Shown here piece after piece: positions 27,091-38,500 of a stretch of DNA of 64,000 nucleotides. The notes under the pieces were generated by a model, which was not told the origin of the DNA, did no database searches, and saw nothing but the letters and a program-made list of their open reading frames with translations. How positions within the stretch are numbered: the first letter of the stretch is position 1; each line of letters opens with the position of its first letter. The translations under genes and the position numbers were made by a program. Origin of the DNA: Alphaproteobacteria bacterium (GTDB lineage Bacteria; Pseudomonadota; Alphaproteobacteria; Caulobacterales; Maricaulaceae). The DNA lies in the NCBI GenBank assembly GCA_016124675.1, contig WGNG01000011.1, positions 62,001-126,000 on the forward strand. Reading direction: 5' to 3'.

Positions 27091-27258
27091 CGCGCAAATG
27101 AGCCGGCGGAACCGTCGTTTCGTCAAGGCGGGACGCGGGTACGGGAGACAGCCCGGGACGTCGCCCGGCAAGTTTATCCCCGGAAGATGATTTGCGCGCT
27201 AACCTTGAGTCTCCCGGCGCGCTAATCTGAGCTGAGCGCGTCATAGAAGGAACTCGTG

Positions 27259-27876
27259 ATGATCCTTGCTGTCCTGCTGGTCCTGGCCCAGCTCGCCCCT
27301 GTCAGCCTTGACGACATCACGGTCTATGACCGGCTGGAGTGGCGCCGTGACATCACCGAATGCGACCGGCTGGCCTCCCATCCGGACGATCCCGAACGTG
27401 TCACGGACGGCGTGGCGCAGGGTGATGTGGACCTGGAGGCGGCGCGCGCGGCGTGCGAGGCGGCGGTAGAGGCGGACCCGGACAATCCCCGGCTCAACTA
27501 CCAGCTGGCGCGGGTGAACGGCTATGCCGGGCGCCACGAGGAGAGCCAGGCCTTTCGCGACGCCGCCCTGCGCGCCGGCTATCCGCAATCGCTGTTCGTG
27601 GTGGGGTATATCCGCCTGACGGGGTGGGACGGGCGCGGCCAAGACCCGTGCTATGGTGGCGAGCTGATCCGCCGCTCGGCGCAGGCCGGCCGCTTCGCCG
27701 GACTGGTGGGATTTCCCCATTATGCGCTCAGCGGCGCGTTTGAAGCCTGCCCGCCCGACCAGCCCGTCATTGACCGCGCGCAGATGCTGGACTTTCTCGA
27801 CCGCGCCGAGGCCGACGCCAGCGGGTTCTACCAGGAAGCGCTGGTCATCCAGCTGCGCGCCCGGATGGCGGAGTGA
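27259..27876 (+). CDS. Hypothetical exported TPR/Sel1-like protein
   Basis: 205 aa. Hydrophobic N-terminus MILAVLLVLAQLAPVSL is a likely signal peptide. The mature protein has helix-turn-helix repeats of TPR/Sel1 style: AARAACEAAVEADPDNPRLNYQLARVNGYAGRHEES, ALRAGYPQSLFVVGYI and LIRRSAQAGRFAGL. ATG 27259 has AAGGA at good spacing; an adjacent in-frame GTG is the alternative. Its TGA directly abuts the stop of the convergent amidohydrolase gene. Function unknown. Confidence 0.72.
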   Translation: MILAVLLVLAQLAPVSLDDITVYDRLEWRRDITECDRLASHPDDPERVTDGVAQGDVDLEAARAACEAAVEADPDNPRLNYQLARVNGYAGRHEESQAFRDAALRAGYPQSLFVVGYIRLTGWDGRGQDPCYGGELIRRSAQAGRFAGLVGFPHYALSGAFEACPPDQPVIDRAQMLDFLDRAEADASGFYQEALVIQLRARMAE

Positions 27877-29784
27877 TCACTCCGCCGCCACTTTCAGCGC
27901 CTCTTGCGGCGCGCTCCAGCTCGTGTGCCGCAGCGCCCGGCCCAGCGTCTGGCGCCCGGCAGCCTCGGTGAAACGCTCGCCGTCCCAGACCTCGACGCCG
28001 CTGACGAGGACCGCACGCACCACGCCATCAGACCGGTTGACCATCTGTTCGTGGCCATAGTCCTCACGCCAGATGAAGCGCGAGCGGGCCTCCGAATCGT
28101 AGGCGCGCAAGGCCTCGGGATCGATCACGACGAGATCGGCCCGGTCGCCGATCTCCATCGTCCCGGCATCCACGCCGATGAACTGCGCCGGCTCGCGGGT
28201 CATGCGCCGCACCTGGCTGGCCACCCGCTCCATGCCTTCGGCCTGCGCGATCTGCAGACCGCGCAGATTGCCGTCATAGAAGGCCATGTTGGTGATGTGT
28301 GCGCCGCTATCATTGAAGCCCGGCAGGATCAGCGGGTGGTTCAGCAGATCGCGCACAATCTGCGGATCGCGATTGGCCGACACCGTCCACCAGCGCAAGC
28401 CCAGATCATAGGTGCGCAACAGATGCAGCATGAAGCCCGGTTCCTCGCCGGCGCCTTGCGGCATGGCCTCAAAGGCGGCGCGTTCGTCCGGCGTGCGCGC
28501 CAGGGGCGGGTCCGCCCGCCAGGCCTGGAAGCGGCCCAGAACCTGGGCGAAGGTCTCTCCGGTCCAGATGTCCGGCCCGCCCGAATGGAAGACCATCTCG
28601 TTGAAATCACGGTCGAATGACAGGGTTTCGGCCTTGAACAGGCGCTTCAGGCGATTAAGCCCGAACCCGGTCTTGCCGGTCATCCACATCTTTGAAAACC
28701 GCGCCTGGAAGGCCGGATCGTCCAGCAAGGCGCGCCGGCCGGCGGCATCTTCAAGGTCCAGCTCGTTGAGCTCGCGCAAAGCCGGGATTTCCTCGGCCAG
28801 CGGGTTGATCGGGCCGTCCCAGAACAGCTTGAACGGCGCGGCCAGCGCCTGGAAACGGAAATGGCCGCCCAGAAGCGGCGAGTTGAACAGGCGCGTCAGC
28901 AAAAGAGCGAGGCGGCGCAGGGACTTGTTGGAGGCCACGTCCATCGCCGCCACCGCCGTGACTTTGAGCGGCCTGCCATGCAGGCGCCCCGAGGTCAGAG
29001 AAAAATTACGGATCACCGCCAGCGGGCTGTCCTTGGGCGGGGTGGCCTGCCAGAGCCGGTCATGGCGGCGCAGGACGTTCGTGAGGCGCTTGAGTTCGCG
29101 GTACTGGCCGAACTGGGAGGGGATTTTCACCCGGCGGTTCGGGTCTTCGGACAGGAAGTGGAAGGGCAGTGCGTCGGTGGAGAAGCCGGGATAGCCCTGC
29201 GTCATCGCCTGATCGAGAATGCCTTCCATCTGCTTGAGATCATTGTCCGAAGCGGGGCGGGTGACGGCGCCCTTGAGCCCCATCACCTCGATGCGCAGCA
29301 TGGAGTGGGGGATCATCGGGATGACATTGCAGCCCAGCGGCAGATCATCGAGATGGGCGTAATACCCCGCCGGGCTGGTCCAGACCGCCTTGTCGGCGAC
29401 CTTGCGCAGCACGGGTTTGGGCATGTTCTCCACCCGGGCAAAGCAATCCACCAGCGGGTCCTCGCCATTGCGGCGCTGATTGCCGAAGGCCAGTCCCAGC
29501 GAGCAGTTGCTCATCAGCACGGTGGTGGTGCCGTGGCGCACCGCCTCCTTCAGCGCCGGGTCAAATTCAATTTCGAGATCGAGATGGGTGTGGATGTCCA
29601 GAAGGCCGGGCAGAACCCAACATCCTTTCGCATCAATGACCTGATCGGCGCGCGAGCGATCAAGCCCCGGCCCGCGCGCGGCCACGCGGCCATCGCGCAC
29701 GGCGACATCGTCAAGCGCCGGAACGCCGCCGGTTCCATCAATCACCAGCCCGCCGGCGATGATGCAGTCATAGCGCTCGCTCAT
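27877..29784 (-). CDS. Amidohydrolase, D-aminoacylase-like
   Basis: 635 aa metal-dependent amidohydrolase. The beta-alpha barrel begins with WVLPGLLDIHTHLD (H-x-H metal ligands). Then come HGTTTVLMSNCSLGLAF, a late GFNDSGAHITNMAFYDG with the conserved Asp, and the C-terminal composite-domain motif GDRADLVVIDPEAL. The closest family is N-acyl-D-amino-acid deacylase, but this member is longer than the usual 480-550 aa and its substrate is not evident. Last gene of a same-strand run with the alpha/beta hydrolase 29 bases upstream. Confidence 0.83.
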   Translation of the reverse strand: MSERYDCIIAGGLVIDGTGGVPALDDVAVRDGRVAARGPGLDRSRADQVIDAKGCWVLPGLLDIHTHLDLEIEFDPALKEAVRHGTTTVLMSNCSLGLAFGNQRRNGEDPLVDCFARVENMPKPVLRKVADKAVWTSPAGYYAHLDDLPLGCNVIPMIPHSMLRIEVMGLKGAVTRPASDNDLKQMEGILDQAMTQGYPGFSTDALPFHFLSEDPNRRVKIPSQFGQYRELKRLTNVLRRHDRLWQATPPKDSPLAVIRNFSLTSGRLHGRPLKVTAVAAMDVASNKSLRRLALLLTRLFNSPLLGGHFRFQALAAPFKLFWDGPINPLAEEIPALRELNELDLEDAAGRRALLDDPAFQARFSKMWMTGKTGFGLNRLKRLFKAETLSFDRDFNEMVFHSGGPDIWTGETFAQVLGRFQAWRADPPLARTPDERAAFEAMPQGAGEEPGFMLHLLRTYDLGLRWWTVSANRDPQIVRDLLNHPLILPGFNDSGAHITNMAFYDGNLRGLQIAQAEGMERVASQVRRMTREPAQFIGVDAGTMEIGDRADLVVIDPEALRAYDSEARSRFIWREDYGHEQMVNRSDGVVRAVLVSGVEVWDGERFTEAAGRQTLGRALRHTSWSAPQEALKVAAE

Positions 29785-29813
29785 GGCGCACCCTCCCGTC
29801 CCGGCCCTTGTGC

Positions 29814-30725
29814 TCAGGCCTTTTGCATACCCGACTGGAATTCAAGGAAGGCGTCAAGCACCTCGCCGGGGGCTTCGAGCTGCGGGTAGTGGCCGACGTG
29901 AGGAATGATCACCGTGTCGGGGTTCGGCACAAGTGACTGATAATGCTCAACCATATGGACGCCGGACACCGGGTCCAGTGCGCCGTCAATGACCCGCATG
30001 GGCACGGGCGAGCGGACCAGCGCGCCCACCCAGCGATCCCGGGTGGCGCGCCGTTCAGTGATGTAACCGAGCAGCTTGTGGCCGATGCGCGGCATGCCGC
30101 CGCCCGTCATCGCCAGCGACCAGAAGGCGTCTAGCATCTCCTTTGAAGGCCGCGTATCGGGGCCGAACACCTCACAAAGCCCTGATTCAAAACGCTGTCT
30201 TGTCATCATCCGGCTCAGGAGCGGCCCCAGCGGCGAGTGCAGCAGGCGCTGGGTGAGCGTGGCGCGGTGCTGCTCGGGGAAGAGGCCGCCATTGAGGAAG
30301 CAGACAGACAAAATCTTCAGCCCTGCCAGGCCTTTGGCCCTGCGATCAATCATCCGCGCCAGCAATTCCTGCGCGACCGTGTCGCCATAGTCATGGGCCA
30401 GGATGTGACAGGCGCTCACCCCGAGCCGGTCCAGCCAGGTTTCATGGAGATCCGCCTGGTCCTGGATGGAGTAGGCGTAATCGGCGGGCTTGGCCGAAAA
30501 ACCGAAACCAATCATATCGATAGCCGCCACCCGGTAGCGTTCGCACAGGGCGTCCCACTGGTGGGCCCAGTCCCAGCTCGCCGTCGGGAAGCCATGGATC
30601 AGGATCAGGACCGGGCGGCCCCCATGGCTCCAATCGCCGCCGGTGCGCTGGAAAATCTCATGGCCGCGATAGCCGAAAACCGACCCGCCGGCGCGCCAGT
30701 CATCGAGGGATAGGGCTGGGGACAT
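29814..30725 (-). CDS. Alpha/beta hydrolase with Asp nucleophile
   Basis: 303 aa. Oxyanion region LILIHGFPTASWDW, nucleophile elbow LAHDYGDTVAQ and catalytic His in IPHVGHYPQLEAP. An Asp in the elbow (H-D-Y-G) is the hallmark of epoxide hydrolases and haloalkane dehalogenases, not of esterases, which have Ser. This suggests attack on an epoxide or carbon-halogen bond, though some members have other substrates. Cytoplasmic. The gene precedes the amidohydrolase on the same strand. Confidence 0.82.
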   Translation of the reverse strand: MSPALSLDDWRAGGSVFGYRGHEIFQRTGGDWSHGGRPVLILIHGFPTASWDWAHQWDALCERYRVAAIDMIGFGFSAKPADYAYSIQDQADLHETWLDRLGVSACHILAHDYGDTVAQELLARMIDRRAKGLAGLKILSVCFLNGGLFPEQHRATLTQRLLHSPLGPLLSRMMTRQRFESGLCEVFGPDTRPSKEMLDAFWSLAMTGGGMPRIGHKLLGYITERRATRDRWVGALVRSPVPMRVIDGALDPVSGVHMVEHYQSLVPNPDTVIIPHVGHYPQLEAPGEVLDAFLEFQSGMQKA

Positions 30726-30839
30726 GGGTGGGATATCTCCTCGCCGGCAGGGGCCGGACAGGCCTGTTTATGTGACGAAACCGCCCGCGAGGGGGACATG
30801 AATCAGCTGTGAGGGGTCGTGGAAGGCATTCGCGCGTCC

Positions 30840-31604
30840 CTAGCGCACATAGCTCGCCCCGTTGACGTCAAACGTCGCCCCGGTCGCCGATGCGCAGGCG
30901 CCCGACAGGAGGAAGGCCGCGAGCGCCCCGATCTCGTCCGGCGCCGCCATGCGACGCAGTGGTATCTCCGCTTCGGCGCGCATTCGGGCGGCGGCGTCTG
31001 AGGGCGCCATGTCGGTGTCGATCCAGCCCGGCGCGATGAGGTAGGCGAGCAGGCCATCAGCTGCATGGGCGCGCGCCAGCGTCTTGACCATCGCGATGAG
31101 CCCGGCCTTGGAGGCAGCGTAGGAGGCATGGTCCGCATCATCGCCGCGATGGGCGGCGCGCGAGGCGATGGCCACCAGCGACCCGCCCTTCCCGCCGAGC
31201 CAGGCGCGGGCGGCGAGGCGCGCGAGATCGGCGCAGGACACGAGATTGACCTGCAGCGTGCGCGCCCAGTTGGCGCGCCAGTCAACCTCGTGCGAGGCGA
31301 TCCCGGCGGCTTCAAAGATTCCGTGATTGAGCACCAGAGCGTCCGGCGCCCGTCCGCCGAGCTGAACCGCCTGGTCCCAGACAGCACGCGCAGCATCCGG
31401 TTCGGCCAGATCGCCGGCGATCAGCCCAGCGCAGCGCGGCCCCAGCGCCTCAGCCACAGCCCCGGCCGCAGCCCGGTTGCGCGCGTAATGAACCAGCACG
31501 TCAGCGCCCGCGTCCGCGCAGGCGCGCGCAATCGCCGCCCCCGCACCGCGTGAGGCGCCGGTGACCAGAACGAGTTGGCCATCAAGGGACGCCGCCACTC
31601 TCAT
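30840..31604 (-). CDS. Short-chain dehydrogenase/reductase
   Basis: 254 aa classical SDR. NAD(P) motif VTGASRGAGAAIARA, LNHGIFE (in place of NNAG), active-site block SLVAIASRAAHRGDDADHASYAASKAG with Y-x-x-x-K, and PGWIDTDM after it. LVHYARN in the second strand leaves room for an NADP preference but is not decisive. Substrate unknown. It begins a same-strand series with an alpha/beta hydrolase (114 bases away) and an amidohydrolase. Confidence 0.88.
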   Translation of the reverse strand: MRVAASLDGQLVLVTGASRGAGAAIARACADAGADVLVHYARNRAAAGAVAEALGPRCAGLIAGDLAEPDAARAVWDQAVQLGGRAPDALVLNHGIFEAAGIASHEVDWRANWARTLQVNLVSCADLARLAARAWLGGKGGSLVAIASRAAHRGDDADHASYAASKAGLIAMVKTLARAHAADGLLAYLIAPGWIDTDMAPSDAAARMRAEAEIPLRRMAAPDEIGALAAFLLSGACASATGATFDVNGASYVR

Positions 31605-31674
31605 CTCCCGCCTTCGAACAGGCGGGCAGTTGAGCCTGATGCGCGGCGCGCGGCAAGACGCGCGGCTGCGCGGG

Positions 31675-33318
31675 TCAGCTGATCTGGAAGCGGCGCCGGA
31701 TGCTGAGCGCGAACAGGAAGATCAGGATCAGCGAGACGAATGACTGCGCCGACGAGGCGAGCTGCAGCCAGAACAGGGCTTCTGCCTGCTCGAACGCGCG
31801 CAGGGGGGGCGACGCCGCGATGCCATCTGGATCCCAGACGAAAAGCGGCGTCACAATGCTCTGTAATGATAATTGCCCCGCCCACAGCGCTTGCGTCCAC
31901 AGGTCAGGCGTGAGTTTGAGGCATGTGATGGCGGCCCAATAGGCTGCGGCGAAGCCGACGATCACTCCGGCAAGCCACCCCACCGGCCTGAGCACAGAGA
32001 GACCATATTCGGCCGTCCCGCTATAGAGCCAGGAGACCAGCTTCTCGCCTGGCGGGGTCACCTTGTTCCTGCGCCGGGTCTCGACCTCAAAGCGGTAGAA
32101 TTGCTGCTCCCTGAGGCTGTCGGCCTGGCGCGCCATGGCGTGTTTCAGGACGCGCGCGCCGCCTTCAAGCGCGCTCAGCGCCGCCGTGCGCTCCTTGCCG
32201 GGCGCCGAACGGGCTGGGCGCAAGGCCTTTTTGCGAAATTCATTGAGGTCATTACGTTCGCCGACGACCGGATAGCGCATCCAGCCTGACAGAATGGCGC
32301 CGTCAAACGCGCTGATGATATGGTAGGGGCCGCCGGCGAGATTGAAGAGCGCCTCAACGCGCGCGCCCTTGAACGCCGAGCGCCAGTCGCTCTCGTGTAC
32401 AGACGTGACCTTGAGTTTGGAAAACTCGCACAATGCCTGATGCAGGGCGTCCGTGAACGAGAAGCGGCGCGCGAACGTGGCTTCGAGGAACGCCGACACG
32501 CCAAAAAATTCCACGCCGTCAAAACAGGCCGGGCCGTGAAACTGCGCGAGGTGAAAATCGGCTTTCTTGAAGAATGTCGCGTAGCTGAACTGGGCGAGGC
32601 CGTGAAATTGCGCCTCCTTGAACCGGCCGTATTCGTGAAACAGGGCCTCATTGAAATTGGCCTGTCCGTCTTCGAAGATGGCCTTTTCAAAGAATGTCCA
32701 GCCTTCGAACCGCACGGAATGAAAGGACGCGCCCGCGCCAAAGCGGGCGTCCCCGAACATGGCCGCGCCGAAAAATCGCGCTTTGGAGAAGTCGGCGTGA
32801 GCGTGAAATTGCGCGTGCGAGAAATCTGCGCCCGCCAGAAACTGCGCGCGGGCAAAGCTGGTCCCGGCGCCAAAGCGCCAATGGCTGAAATCGGCGCCGG
32901 CCTCGAATTGCGCGTCCGCCAGCGACACGCCGCAGGGTCTTCCGGCGTCAGCATCACCGCCCGTGTCAAGGCGCAGTGCTGAGCGCAGCACCGCGCCGTC
33001 GAGCAAGACGGGGCCGTGCCCGGGCTCTTGCGACTGAGCGAGACGCAGCCTGATCTCCTTGGCCAGCGCCTCCGGCATGGGATTGGAGCTGCCGGCTGCG
33101 GGCGCGTGAAGGGCGTGCCAGTGCTTGCCCTCCTGCTCCGTCAGCAGCCCGAGACCGCGCAATTCTTCGTCGCTGCGCAGGCGCCCGGTCGCCGGGTCCT
33201 GACGCCAGTAATCCTGCAGCGTCCGGATGCCGCCGGACAACTCCGGAACCGGCAAGCCGGCCAGCCTGGCCCAGCTATAGTCAGGCCGCGCCGCAGGCTG
33301 GATGACCGTTTCACCCAT
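31675..33318 (-). CDS. Pentapeptide-repeat protein with C-terminal membrane segments
   Basis: 547 aa. Residues about 125-300 form a run of pentapeptide-type repeats in which every fifth position is Phe (FEAGADFSHWRFGAGTSFAR and many similar units). A helical linker with a basic cluster follows, then hydrophobic segments at about 430-455 (LAGVIVGFAAAYWAAI) and 515-540 (FVSLILIFLFALSI). Between them lies a loop (LSLQSIVTPLFVWDPDG) that could be a re-entrant segment. The N-terminal 120 residues match no family I know. The combination suggests a membrane sensor or channel with a beta-helical cytoplasmic scaffold. Start is backed by GGGGAGGG. Confidence 0.8.
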   Translation of the reverse strand: MGETVIQPAARPDYSWARLAGLPVPELSGGIRTLQDYWRQDPATGRLRSDEELRGLGLLTEQEGKHWHALHAPAAGSSNPMPEALAKEIRLRLAQSQEPGHGPVLLDGAVLRSALRLDTGGDADAGRPCGVSLADAQFEAGADFSHWRFGAGTSFARAQFLAGADFSHAQFHAHADFSKARFFGAAMFGDARFGAGASFHSVRFEGWTFFEKAIFEDGQANFNEALFHEYGRFKEAQFHGLAQFSYATFFKKADFHLAQFHGPACFDGVEFFGVSAFLEATFARRFSFTDALHQALCEFSKLKVTSVHESDWRSAFKGARVEALFNLAGGPYHIISAFDGAILSGWMRYPVVGERNDLNEFRKKALRPARSAPGKERTAALSALEGGARVLKHAMARQADSLREQQFYRFEVETRRRNKVTPPGEKLVSWLYSGTAEYGLSVLRPVGWLAGVIVGFAAAYWAAITCLKLTPDLWTQALWAGQLSLQSIVTPLFVWDPDGIAASPPLRAFEQAEALFWLQLASSAQSFVSLILIFLFALSIRRRFQIS

Positions 33319-33327
33319 ATCGCCCTC

Positions 33328-33346
33328 CCCTGAACAAAATTCAGGG
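33328..33346 (-). promoter_or_regulatory. Hairpin overlapping the ribosome-site region of the pentapeptide gene
   Basis: On the minus strand, CCCTGAA, a 5-base loop and TTCAGGG form a perfect 7-bp stem whose 3' arm runs directly into the GGGGAGGG ribosome site, 10 bases before ATG 33318. It has no T run, so it is unlikely to be a purA terminator. An AGATC-N3-GATCT inverted repeat lies slightly upstream (33354-33366). Confidence 0.4.
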
Positions 33347-33391
33347 TAGCAATAGATCAGCGATCTGCAATCTTAAATCAGTTCGCCCGCC

Positions 33392-34681
<1,290 letters not shown>

Positions 34682-34765
34682 GGGGATGCTCCGCTATCGG
34701 CCTGAAACCGTGGCGAGGCTTAGACCCTCACGTGCTGGCGGGCAAGGCGTGAGGCTGGAGCGTGA

Positions 34766-34860
34766 CCCGGCCTGACTGCGTCGGGCCGCATGCTCCAGGT
34801 CTATGATCCGGAGCGCAATTTATCCGAAAGCCGGTCCCCACTTTTGCCGATTGCGCTCTA
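34766..34860. repeat. Dispersed intergenic repeat, copy 1 (about 95 bp)
   Basis: Shares CCCGGCCTxACTGCGTC at one end and a GCGC-rich end (AAGCCGG...TTGCGCTC) with 42583-42676. The last 55 bases form a foldback in which GGAGCGCAAT pairs with ATTGCGCTC. Its final bases supply the TAG stop codon of msrA, so it has been inserted right at the 3' end of that gene. Confidence 0.65.
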
Positions 34861-35484
34861 ACCACCCCAGATCTGGCGCAGGCGCTGGTCGCGCCGGCAG
34901 CCGAAGCGGTAGCGCTGGTAGCGGATCGGGTTGTTCACCGCATAGTCCTGATGCTCGGCGCCGGCCGGCCAGAACGTGTCGAAGCTGCGGATGCGCACGG
35001 CGATGTCGCGCCCGAACCGGTCGGCGATGGCGCTTCTGGACGCTTCGGCGGCGGCGCGCTGGTCATCATCCACAGGGAAGATCGCGGGGGCGTAGGCCGC
35101 GCCGCGATCGCAGAACTGGCCGTCACCGTCGAACGGATCGACATTGCGCCAGTAATGCTCGAGCAGCGCCTCATAGCTCACCACAGCCGGGTCATAGATG
35201 ATGCGCGCACTCTCCACATGCCCGGTGCGCCCGCGCACCACATCGTAATAGCCGGGGTTGGCTTCTGAGCCGCCGGCAAAGCCGGACACCACCTCGATCA
35301 CGCCGTCGAGTCCCTCGAAATCCTTTTCGGTGCACCAGAAGCAGCCCGAGGCGACAATGGCGTGAGACAGGCCGCCCGGCAGATCCGCGCCATCAGCCTG
35401 GGCCGGGCTCAGGTAATCGTCAGCGAAGCTCGCGGCGTTGAGCATCAGGGCGGCGAGCAGGGCAAGGGCGAAGCGGGCGATCAT
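34858..35484 (-). CDS. msrA: Peptide methionine sulfoxide reductase A, exported
   Basis: 208 aa. Reduces methionine-S-sulfoxide. Active site SGCFWCTEKDFEGLDGV, then EVVSGFAGG, NPGYYDVVRGRTGHVE and the C-terminal YQRYRFGCRRDQRL with a candidate resolving Cys. An N-terminal signal peptide (MIARFALALLAALMLNAASFA) indicates periplasmic location, whereas many MsrA proteins are cytoplasmic. The stop codon lies in the last bases of a dispersed repeat. Confidence 0.95.
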   Translation of the reverse strand: MIARFALALLAALMLNAASFADDYLSPAQADGADLPGGLSHAIVASGCFWCTEKDFEGLDGVIEVVSGFAGGSEANPGYYDVVRGRTGHVESARIIYDPAVVSYEALLEHYWRNVDPFDGDGQFCDRGAAYAPAIFPVDDDQRAAAEASRSAIADRFGRDIAVRIRSFDTFWPAGAEHQDYAVNNPIRYQRYRFGCRRDQRLRQIWGG

Positions 35485-35586
35485 GGGGCGGGCTCCAATT
35501 GCGGGGCATGTCCTGACTTACCATGTGGCCTGATCCGCCGTGGCGCCAAGGCGCGGCGCGGTCACCTTTGCGTGTGAGGGCTGTGA

Positions 35587-38500
35587 TCACGCCCGCCTGG
35601 CGCCCGCCTCGATCTTCGCCGGCTCGAACGGGACGACGTGGCGGAATTCGGGCCGGCGCGCCTCCCAGTCATTGAGGATGGCCGCAGCGTGGAGCGAGCC
35701 GGTGGCGGCGTAGTGAGCTTCGATGAGGGACCGGCAGCGGGCCTCGGCTTCGCCTTTCAGCTCGGCCAGGAACACGGTCTCGCCATTGAGGCGCGGCTCC
35801 AGGCGGCCGTCTTCATCGAGCACAAAGGCCTCGCCGCCCGTCATGCCGGCGGCGAAGTTATCACCCACCTTGCCGAGGATCACGGCGACCCCGCCGGTCA
35901 TGTACTCGCAGCCATTGGCGCCGCAGCCTTCGACCACCACGCTGGCGCCCGAATTGCGCACGGCGAAGCGCTGACCCGCGCCGCCCGCAGCGAACAGGCG
36001 GCCGGAGGTCGCGCCGTAAAGCACGGTATTGCCGATGATCACGTCGCCCGCGCCGTGGCGGCGCGCGCCGCCATAGGGGCGGATGGCGATGGTCGCGCCC
36101 GACAGGCCCTTGCCGACATAGTCATTGGCGTCGCCTTCGAGCTCAATGCGCAGGCCCTTGGCGGAAAACGCGCCCAGCGACTGGCCCGCCGATCCGGCCA
36201 GGCGCAGGGTGAGCTGGCCGTCTTCGAGCCCGTCCGGGCCGAAGGCGCGGACGATGGCCGACGAGACCCGCGCGCCCACGGCGCGGTCGGTGTTCTTCAC
36301 GTCATACACAAGCTGCATCTTCTCGCGCCGGGTGAAGACCGGAGCGGCGTCCTTGAGGATTTGCTCGTCGAGGCTCGCCGCCACCGCGTTGCGCTGGGTG
36401 CGGGTGGAGCGCGGCGGGCGGGCCTGGGGGTCGACGCGCACGAGGAGCGGGTTGAGGTCGAGATCATCGAGATGGTCGGCGCCCCGGCTGACCTGGTCCA
36501 AGAGATCGGCGCGGCCGATCACGTCTTCGAGCCGCTCGGCGCCGAGGCGGGCGAGAATCTCGCGGGTGTCGCGGGCGATGAAGGTCATCAGGTTGACCAC
36601 ATGGTCGGCCATGCCGGTGAAGCGCTGGCGCAGGTCATCGTCCTGGGTGCAGATGCCCACCGGGCAGGTGTTGGAATGGCACTGGCGCACCATGAGGCAG
36701 CCCAGCGCGATGAGGCTGGTGGTGCCGATGCCGAACTCCTCGGCGCCCAGCATGGCGGTGATCACCACGTCGCGCCCGGTGCGGATGCCGCCATCGGCGC
36801 GCAGGGTGATGCGCTCGCGCAGGCCGTTGAGCGACAGCACCTGATGGGCTTCCGACAGGCCCAGCTCCAGCGGCGCGCCGGCGAACTTGATGGAGGTCTG
36901 GGGGCTGGCGCCCGTGCCGCCCACATTGCCCGAAATGAGGATGACATCGGCATGGGCCTTGGCGACGCCCGCCGCCACCGCGCCGACACCGGCGGCGGCC
37001 ACCAGCTTCACACAGACGCGCGCCTCGGGATTGATCTGTTTGAGGTCGTAGATGAGCTGGGCCAGGTCCTCGATGGAATAGATATCGTGGTGCGGGGGCG
37101 GGCTGATCAGCGTGGTGCCCGGCGTGGCGTGACGCAGGCGCGCGATCATCTCAGTGACCTTGAAGCCGGGCAGCTGGCCGCCCTCGCCAGGCTTGGCGCC
37201 CTGGGCGATCTTGATCTCGATCTCGCGGCACTGGTTGAGATATTCGGCGGTGACGCCGAACCGGCCCGAGGCCACCTGCTTGACCGCCGAGTTCATGTTG
37301 TCGCCATTGGCCATGGGCGCATAGCGCGAGCGGTCCTCGCCGCCCTCGCCTGACACCGACTTGGCGCCGATCCGGTTCATCGCGACGTTGAGCGCGCCAT
37401 GGGCTTCGGGCGAGAGAGCGCCGAGACTCATGCCCGGCGTGACGAAGCGCTGGCGGATCTCGTTGACGCTTTCGCAGCGCGACACGTCGATGGACGGGCC
37501 CAGGGCGCGCGGCTCCAGGAGGTCGCGCAGCTGGATCGGGTCGGCGTCGCGGGTCTGCAGGGCGACATACTCGCGGAACGCCGCGTAATCCTCCTCGCGC
37601 ACAGCCTTTTGCAGGGCGATGACGGAGCGGGCCTCCACCGCATGCACCTCGCCCGAAGCGCGCTGGCGGTAGAACCCGCCCACGGGCAGGCGCACCGCGC
37701 CGTCATCGCGCCAGGCCCAGGCGTGCAGCTCGGCGAGCGTCTGTTCCAGGCCCGCCAGGCCAATGCCGGAAATGCGGCTGGTCACGCCGCCCAGATACTC
37801 CATCGCCACGGCGCGCGAGAGCCCCAGCACCTCGAAATTGCAGCCGCCGCGATAGGAGGAAACCACTGATATGCCCATCTTGGACATGATCTTCAGAAGC
37901 CCCGCATCCAGGGCGAGCTTCATGTTGAGCGCCTTTCGCTCCGGCGTCAGGGCGCCAAGGCCCCGCTGGGTGCGCGCGCCCACGGTCTCAAAGGCGACAT
38001 AGGGGTTCACCGTGGTGGCGCCGAGGCCGATCAGCACCGCCAGGCCATGGGCGTCGGTGACGTCGGCGGCGCGCACATTGAGCGAGCAGTAGGTGCGCAG
38101 CCCCTTGCGGGTGAGGTGGGTGTGCGCCGCGCCCGCGGCCAGCGCCATGGGGACCGAGCAACGCTGCGGCCCCTGCGCCTCGTCGGTGAGGACGAGATGC
38201 TCGGCGCCGCCGCGCACGGCGGCTTCGGCGTCGGCGCGGATGCGGTCAAGGGCGCGCATCAACCCGCCCCCGGCGCCGGTGGCCTCTTCAGCGGGGAAGG
38301 TGGCGTCAACCTCGGTCACCCGCTCGCCCAGCACGGCGCGCAGGCGCGCATACATGCCATTGGTCAGGACGGGCGAATCCAGCACGAACACATTCGTCTG
38401 GGCCTCGTCGGTGGCGAGGATATTGCCCAGATTCTTGAACCGGGTCTTGAGGCTCATCACCCGGCCCTCGCGCAAGGGGTCGATGGGCGGGTTGGTGACC

